Shown here: positions 1 through 8,890 of the stretch, in pieces | Numbering within the stretch: position 1 is the first letter of the stretch | Layout: each line of letters opens with the position of its first letter | Position numbers and translations under genes: made by a program | The notes under the pieces: model-generated | The model's input: the letters and a program-made list of their open reading frames with translations, nothing else | What the model was told of the DNA's origin: nothing | The model's database searches: none | Assembly (NCBI GenBank): GCA_026707225.1 | Contig: JAPOXG010000001.1 | Coordinates: forward strand, 65,201 to 129,200 | Origin: Chloroflexota bacterium | Lineage (GTDB): Bacteria > Chloroflexota > Anaerolineae > Aggregatilineales > Phototrophicaceae | Direction: 5' to 3' | DNA: 64,000 bases

Positions 1-302
1 TCGATATGCTGCATGCGTTTCAGCATCTTGTCGAGCATTTCTGAAGCGATGCCTTGGCCGCGGTAGGCGCTGTCGACGACGACATCGTCGATGAGCGCGC
101 GATATCGATCATCGGTGATCACACGTGAAAAACCGATCAGCTGATCTTCGTCCCAGACGCCCAAGGTGAAGTGGCAGCGATCCAGCATTTGCTGCACATC
201 CAGGGGGCCGCGCGTGTTGGCCCAGCCGGTCTGCTTAAACAGCTTCATCAGTTGTTCGGGACGGATTGGTTCCGTAAATGAATAGATATATCTGGTTGAC
301 AT
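1..302 (-). CDS. GNAT family N-acetyltransferase (3' part cut by window edge)
   Basis: Translating the minus strand from the ATG at 302 gives 100 residues that run off the left edge of the window. The product begins MSTRYIYSF and contains the GNAT core: a beta strand around LGVWDEDQLIGFSRV, then VVVDSAYRGQGIASEML, which holds the R/Q-x-x-G-x-G/A acetyl-CoA pyrophosphate loop at residues 84-89. GNAT enzymes move an acetyl group from acetyl-CoA to an amine; the substrate cannot be told from sequence. The C-terminal third lies outside the window. It is divergent from the gene at 665. Confidence 0.85.
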   Translation of the reverse strand, partial: MSTRYIYSFTEPIRPEQLMKLFKQTGWANTRGPLDVQQMLDRCHFTLGVWDEDQLIGFSRVITDDRYRALIDDVVVDSAYRGQGIASEMLDKMLKRMQHI

Positions 303-664
303 TGTTAGCCCCTCGATCTGCTTTCGCTAGCGATGCCGAGCTCAAGATCGGTTCATTCGATTTGCGGCGCGTCGCGTTAAGCCCACTTCATCTTACCCCA
401 AAGGCGCCCTGCCTGTCGCTATTTTCTCATTTGATAAACCCCTTTGCTCGCGCAAGAAGAGGGCAAGTTTTTTTGTGTGAGCGCGGCTGAATCTTATCGC
501 TGCCGCCGAGCGGCTGTGTATTTCCGGCGGCGGGCAAATCAGGCCGCATATTCGGTCAAGCGTCAATTGGCAGCCAACATAGCCGACGCCGATACGGTTT
601 TTGCATCGGCGGCGCAAGTGCTAAAATGTGACTGTCGCTGCCGAAGCGGCGAGGAGGGCGGGGC
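303..664. other. Intergenic region between divergent genes, with one weak rightward promoter
   Basis: About 360 bases lie between the GNAT gene and the esterase-like gene. Short open frames here have no family resemblance and no convincing ribosome site. On the plus strand a TAAAAT box at 622-627 with TTTTGC 17 bases upstream is a possible sigma-70 promoter for the gene at 665. A GAGGAGG ribosome site follows near 650-656. No tRNA or riboswitch fold was recognised. Confidence 0.4.
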
Positions 665-1873
665 TTGGCGACGTCGAGATGGAATTCCTTCATCCAGTTC
701 CTGTGCGAGATCTATCAGACGCCGACGGATGCTCGGCAGAATCTGGTGGATGAATTGTTAATGACGCACGACGAATGGCCCTGGGTGGAGCGCAACAAAG
801 CGACCTTTGTTTATGATTCCTGGACGGCGAAGAATGTGGCGCTGAACGTCGACATTATCAAGCGCGATCCCCCCTTCGAGCGCATGACCCGGCTGGATGA
901 CACCTCGCTTTGGTATTATCAGCGATTTTTCGAGCGCGACGCCTTGGTGGACTATATGTTTGCGATAGACGACCCGGGCACGCCACTGGCGCAGGAAGTT
1001 GATTTGCTGGATCGCGTGGGCCGCTTCTGGCAGGCGGATGCGCGCAATGCGCTTTCGATCCGCGGCAATCGTGTGAATACATCGGTCTTGCAGATGCCGC
1101 GCGCGCGCCCGTTTCCCAGTTGGGCGGCGATGAGCGCGGTGGCTCGCGGCCGCGTCTATCGGCATCGCTTCAGCTCGGCGCAGCTAGGCTTTGACGGGCG
1201 CAGTCTCTGGGTTTATACGCCGCCGGGCTATGACGCCAATGACAGCCGCCATTACCGCTTGCTGGTGCTGATGGATGGGCAGTGGGCGATGAATGCGCTG
1301 GAAGTGCCCTTTATCGCCGACGCGCTGATCAAGCACGGGCGGATGGAGCCGATCATTATCGCCATGTTGGCCAGCGGCAGCCAGTCGGAGCGCGCCAAGG
1401 AATATGTCGGCAACGAGAAGCATTACGCCATGATCGCCGCCGAGTTGCTGCCTTTCTTGCAGGCGGAGCACCGGATTGAACCTTTGGACCTGGGGCTGGG
1501 GGGCCTTGGCGAAGGCGCGATTGCGGCGATTCACGCCGCTTTGAAGAACCCGGCTATCTTTGGACACTTGATACTGGTTTCGCCGCCCTTAGGCCGGGAG
1601 CCGGCGGTTCAGCTATTGAAGGAGTTTGCCCAGCGTTTCCGCGACTCGCCGATATTGCCCAATCGCATCTTCCAATCGGTCGGGCGCTATGAACAAGACC
1701 TGCGCTTTTATCAGCCGGCTTTGGCGCTGCGAGGCATTCTGGAGCGCCGCATGACGCACGACCCCGAATTGGATTACCGCTTTGTCGAACTGGGCAGCGG
1801 TCATAGCCTGGCCGCTTTCAAGAGCGTCATGCCAGAAGCGCTAGCGCATGTCTTTCCGGCAGGAAAAACCTAG
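665..1873 (+). CDS. Enterochelin-esterase-like alpha/beta hydrolase lacking the nucleophile serine
   Basis: This 402-residue protein matches the putative esterase family (Fes/esterase D type). An N-terminal domain of about 165 residues is followed by an alpha/beta hydrolase core with RSLWVYTPPGYD, YRLLVLMDGQ and a final histidine in GSGHSLAAFK (about residue 379). The nucleophile elbow, normally G-x-S-x-G, reads GLGEG (about residues 279-283), so the catalytic serine is glycine. It may be a non-hydrolytic relative or use another residue. The TTG start is chosen because GAGGAGG lies 8 bases upstream; an ATG at 761 is the alternative but would remove part of the N-terminal domain. rsmI follows 22 bases downstream in the same direction. 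Confidence 0.75.
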   Translation: MATSRWNSFIQFLCEIYQTPTDARQNLVDELLMTHDEWPWVERNKATFVYDSWTAKNVALNVDIIKRDPPFERMTRLDDTSLWYYQRFFERDALVDYMFAIDDPGTPLAQEVDLLDRVGRFWQADARNALSIRGNRVNTSVLQMPRARPFPSWAAMSAVARGRVYRHRFSSAQLGFDGRSLWVYTPPGYDANDSRHYRLLVLMDGQWAMNALEVPFIADALIKHGRMEPIIIAMLASGSQSERAKEYVGNEKHYAMIAAELLPFLQAEHRIEPLDLGLGGLGEGAIAAIHAALKNPAIFGHLILVSPPLGREPAVQLLKEFAQRFRDSPILPNRIFQSVGRYEQDLRFYQPALALRGILERRMTHDPELDYRFVELGSGHSLAAFKSVMPEALAHVFPAGKT

Positions 1874-1895
1874 TCTTGCGCGGAACTGATCGCTG

Positions 1896-2720
1896 ATGGG
1901 CGCCCTTTATATCGCACCGACGCCGATAGGCAATCTCGAGGATATAACCCTGCGCGCCTTGCGCATTCTGCGCGAGGTCTCGCTGATCGCCGCGGAAGAT
2001 ACCCGAACATCGCGCGTATTGACGCGACACTACGAGATTGACACGCCGATGACCAGTTATCATGAGCACAACAAGCTCGCCAAGCTGGACGAGATTTTCG
2101 CCGCTTTGCAGGCTGGCGATGTCGCGCTGATTTCCGATGCCGGTACGCCGGGCATCTCTGATCCGGGATTCGAGTTGATTGCGAAGGCGATCGAAAGCGG
2201 TTACGAGGTGATTCCGCTTCCTGGCGCGAGCGCGCTGACGACAGCGCTGGTTGGCTCGGGAATGGCCAGCGACCGCTTCGTTTATCTGGGCTTCCTGCCG
2301 CGAAAGAGTGCGGCGCTCATGGCACTGCTGGCTGAGTTCGCCGACCGTAGCGAAACGCTGGTCGCCTATGAAAGTCCTTACCGATTGGGTGAGTCGTTGG
2401 CTGCGATTGCGGCAGTGCTGGGCGATGACAGGCGGGTTTGCGTGGCGCGCGAGATCAGCAAACGGTTCGAGCGGTTTTACCGCGGCACGGCGCGTCAATT
2501 GTGCGACGGCTTCGCCAAAGACAATCCCCGAGGCGAGGTGACGCTTGTCATCGCCGGCGCTGATCCGGCTGCGGAAGTTTGGTCCGAGGCGCAGGTCAAG
2601 CAAGCATTGACCGAGCGGCTGGAGACGGGCGAGGCGCTATCGCGGGCGGCCGGCGAAGTCGCCAAACGAGCCCGCTGGAAGAAAAATGCCGTCTATCGTT
2701 TGGGCGTCAAGAGCCGCTGA
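1896..2720 (+). CDS. rsmI: 16S rRNA (cytidine1402-2'-O)-methyltransferase RsmI
   Basis: The 274-residue product has the tetrapyrrole-methylase fold used by RsmI. It shows the N-terminal LYIAPTPIGNLEDITLRA, AAEDTRTSRVL near residue 31, SYHEHN, ISDAGTPGISDPG around residue 80 and PLPGASA around residue 109. RsmI uses S-adenosylmethionine to methylate the ribose of C1402 in the decoding centre of 16S rRNA, together with RsmH. Length fits the family (about 280). The gene ends 14 bases from the stop of the convergent XPB-N-like gene, with no terminator between them. Confidence 0.97.
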   Translation: MGALYIAPTPIGNLEDITLRALRILREVSLIAAEDTRTSRVLTRHYEIDTPMTSYHEHNKLAKLDEIFAALQAGDVALISDAGTPGISDPGFELIAKAIESGYEVIPLPGASALTTALVGSGMASDRFVYLGFLPRKSAALMALLAEFADRSETLVAYESPYRLGESLAAIAAVLGDDRRVCVAREISKRFERFYRGTARQLCDGFAKDNPRGEVTLVIAGADPAAEVWSEAQVKQALTERLETGEALSRAAGEVAKRARWKKNAVYRLGVKSR

Positions 2721-2734
2721 GAGCGCCCAGTCGG

Positions 2735-4453
2735 TCAGTCGTTATCGCTGTAAAGGCGGGAGATATCAACGTCGATGGCGTTCTCCCCGAGGCTGTCTCT
2801 CAGCGCTTCCCACTGGTCTTCGCGCAGGGCGCAGGCGGTTGGCCCGAGCCGCGCGCCCAAGTAGCGGCGCAAGGCTGGAATGGCTAAGATTTTGTCCAGC
2901 GTGTCTTCGGCGGTTGTGCGCAGGACGATCATGGATTCGAATGTCACTGAGGTATGGGCGCCCGCTTGCCAATGGCGAAGCAGCTTGACAATCGGCAGCG
3001 GCACTGGCTTGCCGTCGAGCTGGCGCGTGATAAAGGAGTGTATATGCTTGGCGCTGATGTCTTGGGCCGCGGCTCGCTGGATGCTGGCGGCGTCGATGCG
3101 ATAGTGATAGGGGTCGCCCGCGCGCAGGCAATGGGCGAAGCGCGCCAGCTGAAAGCGCTCAAAGCGATTGACCCGCCTTGAAGCCAGCAGGGCGCCGTCG
3201 CCGCGGGCGTCAATGCGCGCGCTGGGCTCATCCGGTTGGGGCCATTCGCTGAGTTCCAGGAAGGCGCGGCCGTACGCCGTCAATCGCAGGACATCTTCGC
3301 CGATGTCGACCAAGCCAAGCCAGTGCATTGGACCCAGCAGATAAAATTCGATGAGGGACCCTTCGACCGCATCCCAACTTTCGAAACCGGACAGGAACTC
3401 GCCGGACGCATTGCGGATGTACCAACTGTCGTAATCGCCATCGGGCCGTTGGAAATCCGGCTCGAATTCTTTGATGATCTCAATCAGATCGTTGATGGAT
3501 ACCCAACCTTGCTGTGGCAGCAGGTCGGCCAGCAGCTGCATCACCGCATGGCGGGCGGCCGCCGCGTCGTAGGACCAACCGGAATCCTCAGGATACAGAC
3601 CGGGGACATGCCACATTTCGCGATAGGTCCTGCTCGCCAGCCAGGCTTTCGCCAGCCGCTCGATTTGCCGGGCGCGCGGCGCCTCCAGCCAGTTTCTTGC
3701 CTCCTTGCGTTTGGGATGCGCCTTGCCATCTTCGCGGTTCAGGAGTTCCGCGCTTTCGGCGATGGCCAGCATGAACGACAGCCGGCTCTCATCCCGCTGC
3801 AAAAGAATGGGTTTGATGGCCGCGGCGTCTTCCGGCGCGAATTGCTCCCCAGCCACGGCGGCCGGGCGCGTTTGCAGCGACGCCAGCAAGGATGTCAAAT
3901 CATCGACGATGGCCGTGTCGGCGCGGCTGACCTCATCGACTTCGTTGATCAGCCCCAGGGCGGGTGTCTCTTCGGCTGCGGATTCGTTATCGTCGTCCAG
4001 CGTCTCGTAGCTCGTCTTGTGTAAAGGCAGGGCGGCGATGAGATCGGTCGGCACGAAGATGAAGCCGATCAGATTGTCATCCACCTTGTCGAAGCCTTCG
4101 CCGATGAAGCCCCGATAATAGAGGGTTTCGGCGATGCTTTGGCTCAGAATATGCGGCTGTTCACGCTCGATTTGCGCTCGACCTAATTTGCGGATGTTGC
4201 CGTAGAAACGCTCGAACTGGGCAATTTTCATGCGGCTCCGCGCGCTGCTGACCAGCAGCTGCAAAGCCGTTCGCGCCGGTTCATCCAGCCGGTCCCAGGC
4301 GGCTTCGGCGATTGCTGCGTCCAGCATGGCGCGCTGAAGTTGACGAATCAATTCTTCATCGGTCAGGCTTTTGCCGTCTACGCGCCAAAATTCGGCTAAG
4401 GCGGGGAGCATGCCCGGGTCGTAGTCGTGCAGGGTGGCGAAAACATTCTTCAT
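2735..4453 (-). CDS. Helicase-associated (XPB/Ssl2 N-terminal-like) domain protein
   Basis: The 572-residue protein resembles the family annotated as helicase XPB/Ssl2 N-terminal domain (Helicase_C_3 type), common in Chloroflexota and actinobacteria. The N-terminal part has winged-helix-like segments (LIRQLQRAMLDAAIAEAAWD; LQLLVSSARSRMKIAQFERF). The C-terminal part has VTFESMIVLRTTAEDTLDKI and RRYLGARLGPTACALREDQW, resembling the damage-recognition-like domain of XPB. I see no Walker motifs, so it is not itself a helicase. Its start overlaps the stop of the zinc-ribbon gene by ATGA, indicating translational coupling. A DNA-repair or transcription role is inferred from the family only. Confidence 0.8.
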   Translation of the reverse strand: MKNVFATLHDYDPGMLPALAEFWRVDGKSLTDEELIRQLQRAMLDAAIAEAAWDRLDEPARTALQLLVSSARSRMKIAQFERFYGNIRKLGRAQIEREQPHILSQSIAETLYYRGFIGEGFDKVDDNLIGFIFVPTDLIAALPLHKTSYETLDDDNESAAEETPALGLINEVDEVSRADTAIVDDLTSLLASLQTRPAAVAGEQFAPEDAAAIKPILLQRDESRLSFMLAIAESAELLNREDGKAHPKRKEARNWLEAPRARQIERLAKAWLASRTYREMWHVPGLYPEDSGWSYDAAAARHAVMQLLADLLPQQGWVSINDLIEIIKEFEPDFQRPDGDYDSWYIRNASGEFLSGFESWDAVEGSLIEFYLLGPMHWLGLVDIGEDVLRLTAYGRAFLELSEWPQPDEPSARIDARGDGALLASRRVNRFERFQLARFAHCLRAGDPYHYRIDAASIQRAAAQDISAKHIHSFITRQLDGKPVPLPIVKLLRHWQAGAHTSVTFESMIVLRTTAEDTLDKILAIPALRRYLGARLGPTACALREDQWEALRDSLGENAIDVDISRLYSDND

Positions 4454-4833
4454 TTGGGCGGCTTCCCGGCGCCCACCAGCGCAGCGTAAATGTCAAAATG
4501 ATAAGCGATTTTTGAATAGTCTTCGGCGCTGAAAATGATGCGCGTAGGCGCCGAGCAGGTGGGGCAATAGAAATCGAGGATTCCCTGCTCTTCCGTGGAG
4601 AGCGTCGGCGTCATGTCATCAAAGAAGCGCCTGAGCTTTGGCTTGAAGGCGGAGCGCCCATCCGCCTGATAAAAGCTGCGCCAGCGAAAACGAATCCGAT
4701 GGCGGCAGCGCGGGCAGCAATAGACGCAGCTGCCGGCGACGCGGTTGCGGTAGTCTTCCCCATCGAGCAAGCCGTAAAATACCGCGGAGGCTTCATAATG
4801 GTCAATCGGCGCGCTCAGCGACATCATAGGCAC
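4450..4833 (-). CDS. Small zinc-ribbon protein coupled to the XPB-N-like protein
   Basis: This 127-residue protein has two cysteine pairs, CCPRCRHRIRFRW (about residues 39-51) and FYCPTCSAPTRIIF (about 88-101), the pattern of a single zinc ribbon. Between them is a polar, basic linker. No catalytic motif is visible. It is the first gene of a two-gene unit, and its TGA overlaps the ATG of the XPB-N-like gene. That coupling suggests the two products act together, perhaps in nucleic-acid binding; this is inference. A second methionine at residue 4 is an alternative start. I do not recognise a named family. Confidence 0.7.
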   Translation of the reverse strand: MPMMSLSAPIDHYEASAVFYGLLDGEDYRNRVAGSCVYCCPRCRHRIRFRWRSFYQADGRSAFKPKLRRFFDDMTPTLSTEEQGILDFYCPTCSAPTRIIFSAEDYSKIAYHFDIYAALVGAGKPPK

Positions 4834-4882
4834 CAGCGAATATTGTCGGCTTCATTCTAGCACAATTCGGGCGGGCGCTTGG

Positions 4883-5788
4883 CTAGGCGATGACCAGCGT
4901 GCCGCAGCCCACATAAGCGCAGCGGCCGCCGATGGCGACGTGGGTGAATTCATCTCCATGTCGCCGCGCCTCAATATGAATGAAACTCGGTCGGCCCATC
5001 TCGAAGCCTTGCTCGCTGACCATATCGCTACCCTGCGCCAAGCCGTATTTCAGCAGATAGGCGCCGAGCGGCCCGCTGGCGGAGCCGGTTGCCGGATCTT
5101 CGCTGATGCCCAGGGCCGGCGCAAACATGCGGCTGTGCACGGTGGAATCTTCGCAGAAGGTTTCGGTTGTGGTCACGAAGATGTTTTCTGCTGGCGCGCC
5201 CGCCAGCTGCTCAGCCCATTTGTCGAGGCGCAAGCGAATCCTCTGTATTGCCTCCAGCGAATTGAGCACGACGAACAGGAAGGGCAATCCGCTGCTGAGG
5301 ACCTGAATGGGCGCGCCTTCGTGGAGATCGGCGACGGTTAAAGATAGAATCGCGGCGATGCTGGCGCGATCTTCGTAAATGTCAAGGAATTGCGGGATCG
5401 GCTGTTTCATCCATACATCCGCTGGCTCGCCATTTTCATCGGCGCGGACGGTCACAGAGATGGGTCCGATGCCTTCCTGGAAGGTGATGGTCTTCGCGTC
5501 GGCGATGCGTCCCAGCGCGCCCAGGCGAGCGAGCAGGCAGGCGGTTCCGACGGTGGGGTGGCCCGCCATCGGCAGTTCGGCGGCTGGCGTGAATATCCTC
5601 AGCCGGTAGTCCGCGGCTGCATCGGGGGGAGGGAAGACGAACGTGGTCTCGCTGAGATTGAGTTCTTTGGCGATCTGCTGCATCATCGTCGCCGGCAAGT
5701 CCCGCGGCGGATCGGGGAAGACCGCCAGTTGGTTGCCGCCGAATTGACGATTGGTAAAAACATCGAGCAAATGATAATTCAAGCGCAT
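4883..5788 (-). CDS. PhzF family isomerase
   Basis: The 301-residue product is a PhzF/YddE-type protein. It begins with LNYHLLDVFTNRQFGGNQLAVF, and shows LSETTFV with the conserved catalytic glutamate (about residue 46), MAGHPTVGTA (about residue 75) and a C-terminal DPATGSASGPLGAYL (about residue 232). The fold is a two-domain, diaminopimelate-epimerase-like barrel. PhzF itself isomerises a phenazine precursor; most relatives have unknown substrates, and no phenazine genes are nearby, so a phenazine role is unlikely. AGGAGG lies nine bases upstream of the ATG. It is divergent from the M24 peptidase gene. Confidence 0.92.
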   Translation of the reverse strand: MRLNYHLLDVFTNRQFGGNQLAVFPDPPRDLPATMMQQIAKELNLSETTFVFPPPDAAADYRLRIFTPAAELPMAGHPTVGTACLLARLGALGRIADAKTITFQEGIGPISVTVRADENGEPADVWMKQPIPQFLDIYEDRASIAAILSLTVADLHEGAPIQVLSSGLPFLFVVLNSLEAIQRIRLRLDKWAEQLAGAPAENIFVTTTETFCEDSTVHSRMFAPALGISEDPATGSASGPLGAYLLKYGLAQGSDMVSEQGFEMGRPSFIHIEARRHGDEFTHVAIGGRCAYVGCGTLVIA

Positions 5789-5920
5789 GGGCCTGCGCCT
5801 CCTCTGCGGGTGGACCCTGCTTCTGGATTCGCCAGTACGATAACCGCCGCAGCCGAAACTGTCAGTCCTGAATTGCCGAAAAAGCGCCTTGCGCCGATGC
5901 GATGATTGCGCGCCTTTCTG

Positions 5921-5950
5921 TGGACGAATGACGAGGCTGTGGACTACAAT
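5921..5950 (+). promoter_or_regulatory. Candidate sigma-70 promoter of the M24 peptidase gene
   Basis: TGGACG (5921-5926) and TACAAT (5945-5950) are separated by 18 bases. Transcription would start near 5957, downstream of the longest open-frame start at 5889. This supports the GTG at 5985 as the real start. Confidence 0.5.
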
Positions 5951-5984
5951 CGCGCAAGCAATCGAGGATGAAACGGGGGCTATT

Positions 5985-7073
5985 GTGACAATTGATTATG
6001 CCGCGCGCTTGGATGCCTTGCTGGAGAAGAGCGAAGCCGATCTCGTCGCCTTTGTGCCGGGCGAAAACATGGTTTACTTCACGGGCCTCCATTTTCATTT
6101 GTCGGAACGCCCCATCCTTGGCTTGTACAGCCGGCAGGGGCTGTCGTTCATCATTCCGGAGCTGGAAGTGGCCAAGCTGGAGGCGCGGCCCGATTTGGAG
6201 GCGCGCCGCTTTATGTGGACGGACCAACGCGGCTATCAGGGCGCGTTTCGCGAGGCGGTGGCGGACTTGGCGGCGGCGGGGACGACCTGCGCCATGGATG
6301 GCCAGACGCTGCGCTTCTTCGAGTGGCGGGCGCTGGCGGGTGCGGGCTTGTCTTCGGCGAAGGCGCTGGATGTCGGCGACCTGTTCCTCAACATGCGCGC
6401 GCGCAAGGCGCCGGCGGAGATCGCCAATATGCAAAGGGCGGTTGACATCAGTGAAGCCGCGCTGGCGGCGACGATGGCTTGGGCGCGCCCGGGCATGACC
6501 GAGCGTCAAATCGCCGACCGACTCTCGGCCGAAATGGTCGAGCGTGGCGCGCAGGGATATGCTTTTCTGTTGGTCCTGACCGGGGAAAAGAGCGGGCTGC
6601 CGCATGGAGATACGGGCGACCGCGTTTGGGGCGCCGACGAATTCCTGCTGATCGACTTCGGCGCGCGCTTTCGCGATTATCCGGCCGATATCACGCGCAC
6701 GTTCTGCTATGGCGAGCCGACCGCGCAGATGCGGGCGATGTATGACGCCGTGTATGGCGCGAACAAGGCGGCGCGCGAATTCGCCCGAGCGGGACTGAGC
6801 TGTGAAGCGGTTGACCGGGTCGCGCGAGATGTGATTGAGGCGGCCGGTTTCGGATCCTACTTCATTCATCGACTGGGGCATGGGCTCGGCTTGAGCGTGC
6901 ACGAGCTGCCCAATATCGTGGAAGGCAACGCGCAGTTGCTGGAGCCGGGCATGGTCTTCACCATTGAGCCCGGCGTATACATTCCGGGAGTGGGTGGCGT
7001 ACGCATTGAGGATAACGTCGTTGTCACCGAGGATGGCATTGACTCGCTAACGTCTTACCCGCGCGAGTTATAA
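5985..7073 (+). CDS. M24 family metallopeptidase (Xaa-Pro aminopeptidase/dipeptidase type)
   Basis: The protein has a creatinase-like N-terminal domain and a pita-bread M24 domain with all five metal ligands visible. These are the two aspartates in [19 protein letters not shown], the histidine in [13 protein letters not shown], and glutamates in [10 protein letters not shown] and VRIEDNVVV. Such enzymes cleave X-Pro peptide bonds in the cytoplasm using two metal ions, usually Mn or Co. From the GTG at 5985 the product is 362 residues, the usual size. The longer frame from 5889 would begin upstream of the likely promoter and adds unrelated residues. An ATG at 5928 (MTRLWTT) is less likely. Confidence 0.9.
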   Translation: MTIDYAARLDALLEKSEADLVAFVPGENMVYFTGLHFHLSERPILGLYSRQGLSFIIPELEVAKLEARPDLEARRFMWTDQRGYQGAFREAVADLAAAGTTCAMDGQTLRFFEWRALAGAGLSSAKALDVGDLFLNMRARKAPAEIANMQRAVDISEAALAATMAWARPGMTERQIADRLSAEMVERGAQGYAFLLVLTGEKSGLPHGDTGDRVWGADEFLLIDFGARFRDYPADITRTFCYGEPTAQMRAMYDAVYGANKAAREFARAGLSCEAVDRVARDVIEAAGFGSYFIHRLGHGLGLSVHELPNIVEGNAQLLEPGMVFTIEPGVYIPGVGGVRIEDNVVVTEDGIDSLTSYPREL

Positions 7074-7132
7074 GGGCGGATCATTCCAGGCGCCAGTCTC
7101 ACGCGGTTGCTCCGCTTGGGTAGACTTCTTGT

Positions 7133-8329
7133 ATGGTTTTGCGGCAGCGGCTGAGATGGTTCCTGATCGTCATCGTCTGGCTGGCGGCCATTGTGGCGCT
7201 CTTGGAGTTCGCCTTGCGCTTCTTCGCCGCGGCGCTGCCGCCTCGAATGCAAGAAGCGGCGCATATTGCGATGCACGGCGTTCCTTATCCCGAGCCCTGG
7301 GATAGAGCCTGGACGCGCAATCCCGATCATTACTTCGTGTTGAAAACGGGGCTGGAGGATGCCCTGCAGTTCGGCAGCCCGAGCGTGCGCTTTCATCTGA
7401 GCACCATAGAGCTTTGGCAGGGCGGGGGCATCGGCTTCCGGACGCGGCCCGTGGATTACTTTGTCGATGCCGTCATCGTTGGCGACTCCTTCGCCTTTTG
7501 TTTCACCGAGCGCGCTGACTGCTGGGCGACGCATTTGGAGCGGGATACGGGCTTGGGCATCGTCAATCTTGGGCAGCCGGGCACTGGCAGCCACAGCCAC
7601 CTGCTGATTCTGCAAGACTTCGGATCGCCATTGAAACCGCCTTTGGTGATCTGGCAATTCTTCGGCAATGACTTCAATGACGACTACGGTCTGTTCAGCG
7701 CGAACGGAAAACTTGAGCCGCTGGACGACGATGATGGGAAGGCGGACGGCGATGATGTAGGCGAGCCGAACGAATGGCGGTCATGGCTGCGGAGTCGGTC
7801 CGCCCTATATGCCGTGTTGGAGAGTATCGTGCCCGCATGGCGCCGCTTTCGCGATCCCAATGCGACGGCGTTTGACGAGCGCTACGCCGTGACTTTGCCA
7901 ACTGGCGAGCAACTGCGCTTTGGACAGCCTTACGAAACAAAAGCCTTGGATATGTCTCGGGCGGCCAATCAAGCGGGTTACGAGACATCGCGCGCCGCCT
8001 TCGATAACGCGCGAGAACTTGTTTCCGCTTGGGGCGGCCAGCTTGTGGTTGTACTCGTGCCGACGCGTGAAGAGGTCTATGCGTCGCTGACAGCCCCAGC
8101 GCTTGGCAGCGACCTCGACGCCATCGGCAGCGCGCGACTGGCGATGTTGGATCTTTGCGCCGAGTTGGATTTGCTTTGCTACGATGCGCTAGCGGATCTG
8201 CAGGAGCGGGCGGCGACAAGCGAATTGCTCTACTATGCCGATGACCTGCATTTGAATCCTTTGGGCAATCGCGTCTTCGCCGAGCTCTTGCGCGAATGGC
8301 TGGACGAGAGCGGGTTCCTGGCCCAGTGA
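7133..8329 (+). CDS. Membrane-anchored SGNH/GDSL-type hydrolase
   Basis: The 398-residue protein starts with an uncleaved-looking membrane helix (about residues 9-32). It then has SGNH blocks: VIVGDSFAFCF (about 120-130, nucleophile serine), NLGQPGTGS with the oxyanion glycine, WQFFGNDFNDD with the asparagine, and YYADDLHLNPLGN near the end with the D-x-x-H pair. It is probably an extracytoplasmic esterase or O-acetyl-transfer-related enzyme tethered to the membrane; the substrate is unknown. A short acidic low-complexity stretch (DDDDGKADGDD) lies near residue 200. The stop is four bases from the stop of the convergent thioesterase gene. Confidence 0.8.
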   Translation: MVLRQRLRWFLIVIVWLAAIVALLEFALRFFAAALPPRMQEAAHIAMHGVPYPEPWDRAWTRNPDHYFVLKTGLEDALQFGSPSVRFHLSTIELWQGGGIGFRTRPVDYFVDAVIVGDSFAFCFTERADCWATHLERDTGLGIVNLGQPGTGSHSHLLILQDFGSPLKPPLVIWQFFGNDFNDDYGLFSANGKLEPLDDDDGKADGDDVGEPNEWRSWLRSRSALYAVLESIVPAWRRFRDPNATAFDERYAVTLPTGEQLRFGQPYETKALDMSRAANQAGYETSRAAFDNARELVSAWGGQLVVVLVPTREEVYASLTAPALGSDLDAIGSARLAMLDLCAELDLLCYDALADLQERAATSELLYYADDLHLNPLGNRVFAELLREWLDESGFLAQ

Positions 8330-8333
8330 GGCG

Positions 8334-8831
8334 CTAGACGCGCATGACGCCGCAGACCGGCGGATCCCAGCGGAGACCGCGGTGCCTGGCCAGGAGCGCG
8401 TCGAGATTCGCTTTCGCAGCTGACGGAAACGGCGCTCCCCGCCGCCGCGCGATGTCGACATTCATCATGACCACTTCAACGGTTGCCGCCAGCTCCTCAC
8501 GAGTATCATTCAGAAGGAAGGCGAGGAAATAGGCGCGCTTGGGAGAGAGATCGACGAGACGGATGTGGACGCTGACTTGGTCGTCTTGAAGCAATTCGGC
8601 GAGATAGCGAATGTGCTGCTCCAGGGCGAAGTTGCCAATCTCATCAGCCGCCGCGTAACGATCGCCCAAGCCAACTCGCCGAAAGATCTCACCCAACCCG
8701 CGCTCCACCAGATGCAAATAGTATTGCACGTTGACGTGCTGGTTTTCGTCCAGAAAGGCCTGCGGAATCGTCGTCTCGAAGGCGCGTTGGAGCTGGCGAA
8801 TCTCGGCGAGCGATGTGCTGATTTTATCCAT
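8334..8831 (-). CDS. Hotdog-fold acyl-CoA thioesterase (FadM/4HBT type)
   Basis: The 165-residue product has the 4-hydroxybenzoyl-CoA-thioesterase signature DENQHVNVQYYLHLVERGLGE (about residues 28-48), where the aspartate and the HVN segment form the active site. LEQHIRYLAELLQDDQVSVH and a strand-rich C-terminus follow. Such proteins hydrolyse acyl-CoA thioesters as oligomers of hotdog subunits; chain-length preference cannot be read. A GAGAG ribosome site precedes the ATG. The start is back-to-back with the WD40 gene, leaving about 60 bases for both promoters. Confidence 0.85.
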   Translation of the reverse strand: MDKISTSLAEIRQLQRAFETTIPQAFLDENQHVNVQYYLHLVERGLGEIFRRVGLGDRYAAADEIGNFALEQHIRYLAELLQDDQVSVHIRLVDLSPKRAYFLAFLLNDTREELAATVEVVMMNVDIARRRGAPFPSAAKANLDALLARHRGLRWDPPVCGVMRV

Positions 8832-8863
8832 TGCGGCTCTCGTTTGAATGGATCGGCCGCCAT

Positions 8864-8869
8864 TATAAT
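8864..8869 (+). promoter_or_regulatory. TATAAT box upstream of the WD40 gene
   Basis: A consensus TATAAT lies 22 bases before the ATG at 8891, but no good -35 hexamer sits at 16-18 bases. If used, the mRNA leader is only about 15 bases, which argues against the longer open frame starting at 8831. Confidence 0.35.
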
Positions 8870-8890
8870 CGCAACCGTCGCCGTCGCAAT

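Noticed and set aside
5862..6902. A 346-codon open frame on the minus strand
   Set aside because: Antisense to the M24 peptidase gene; arginine- and histidine-rich shadow.
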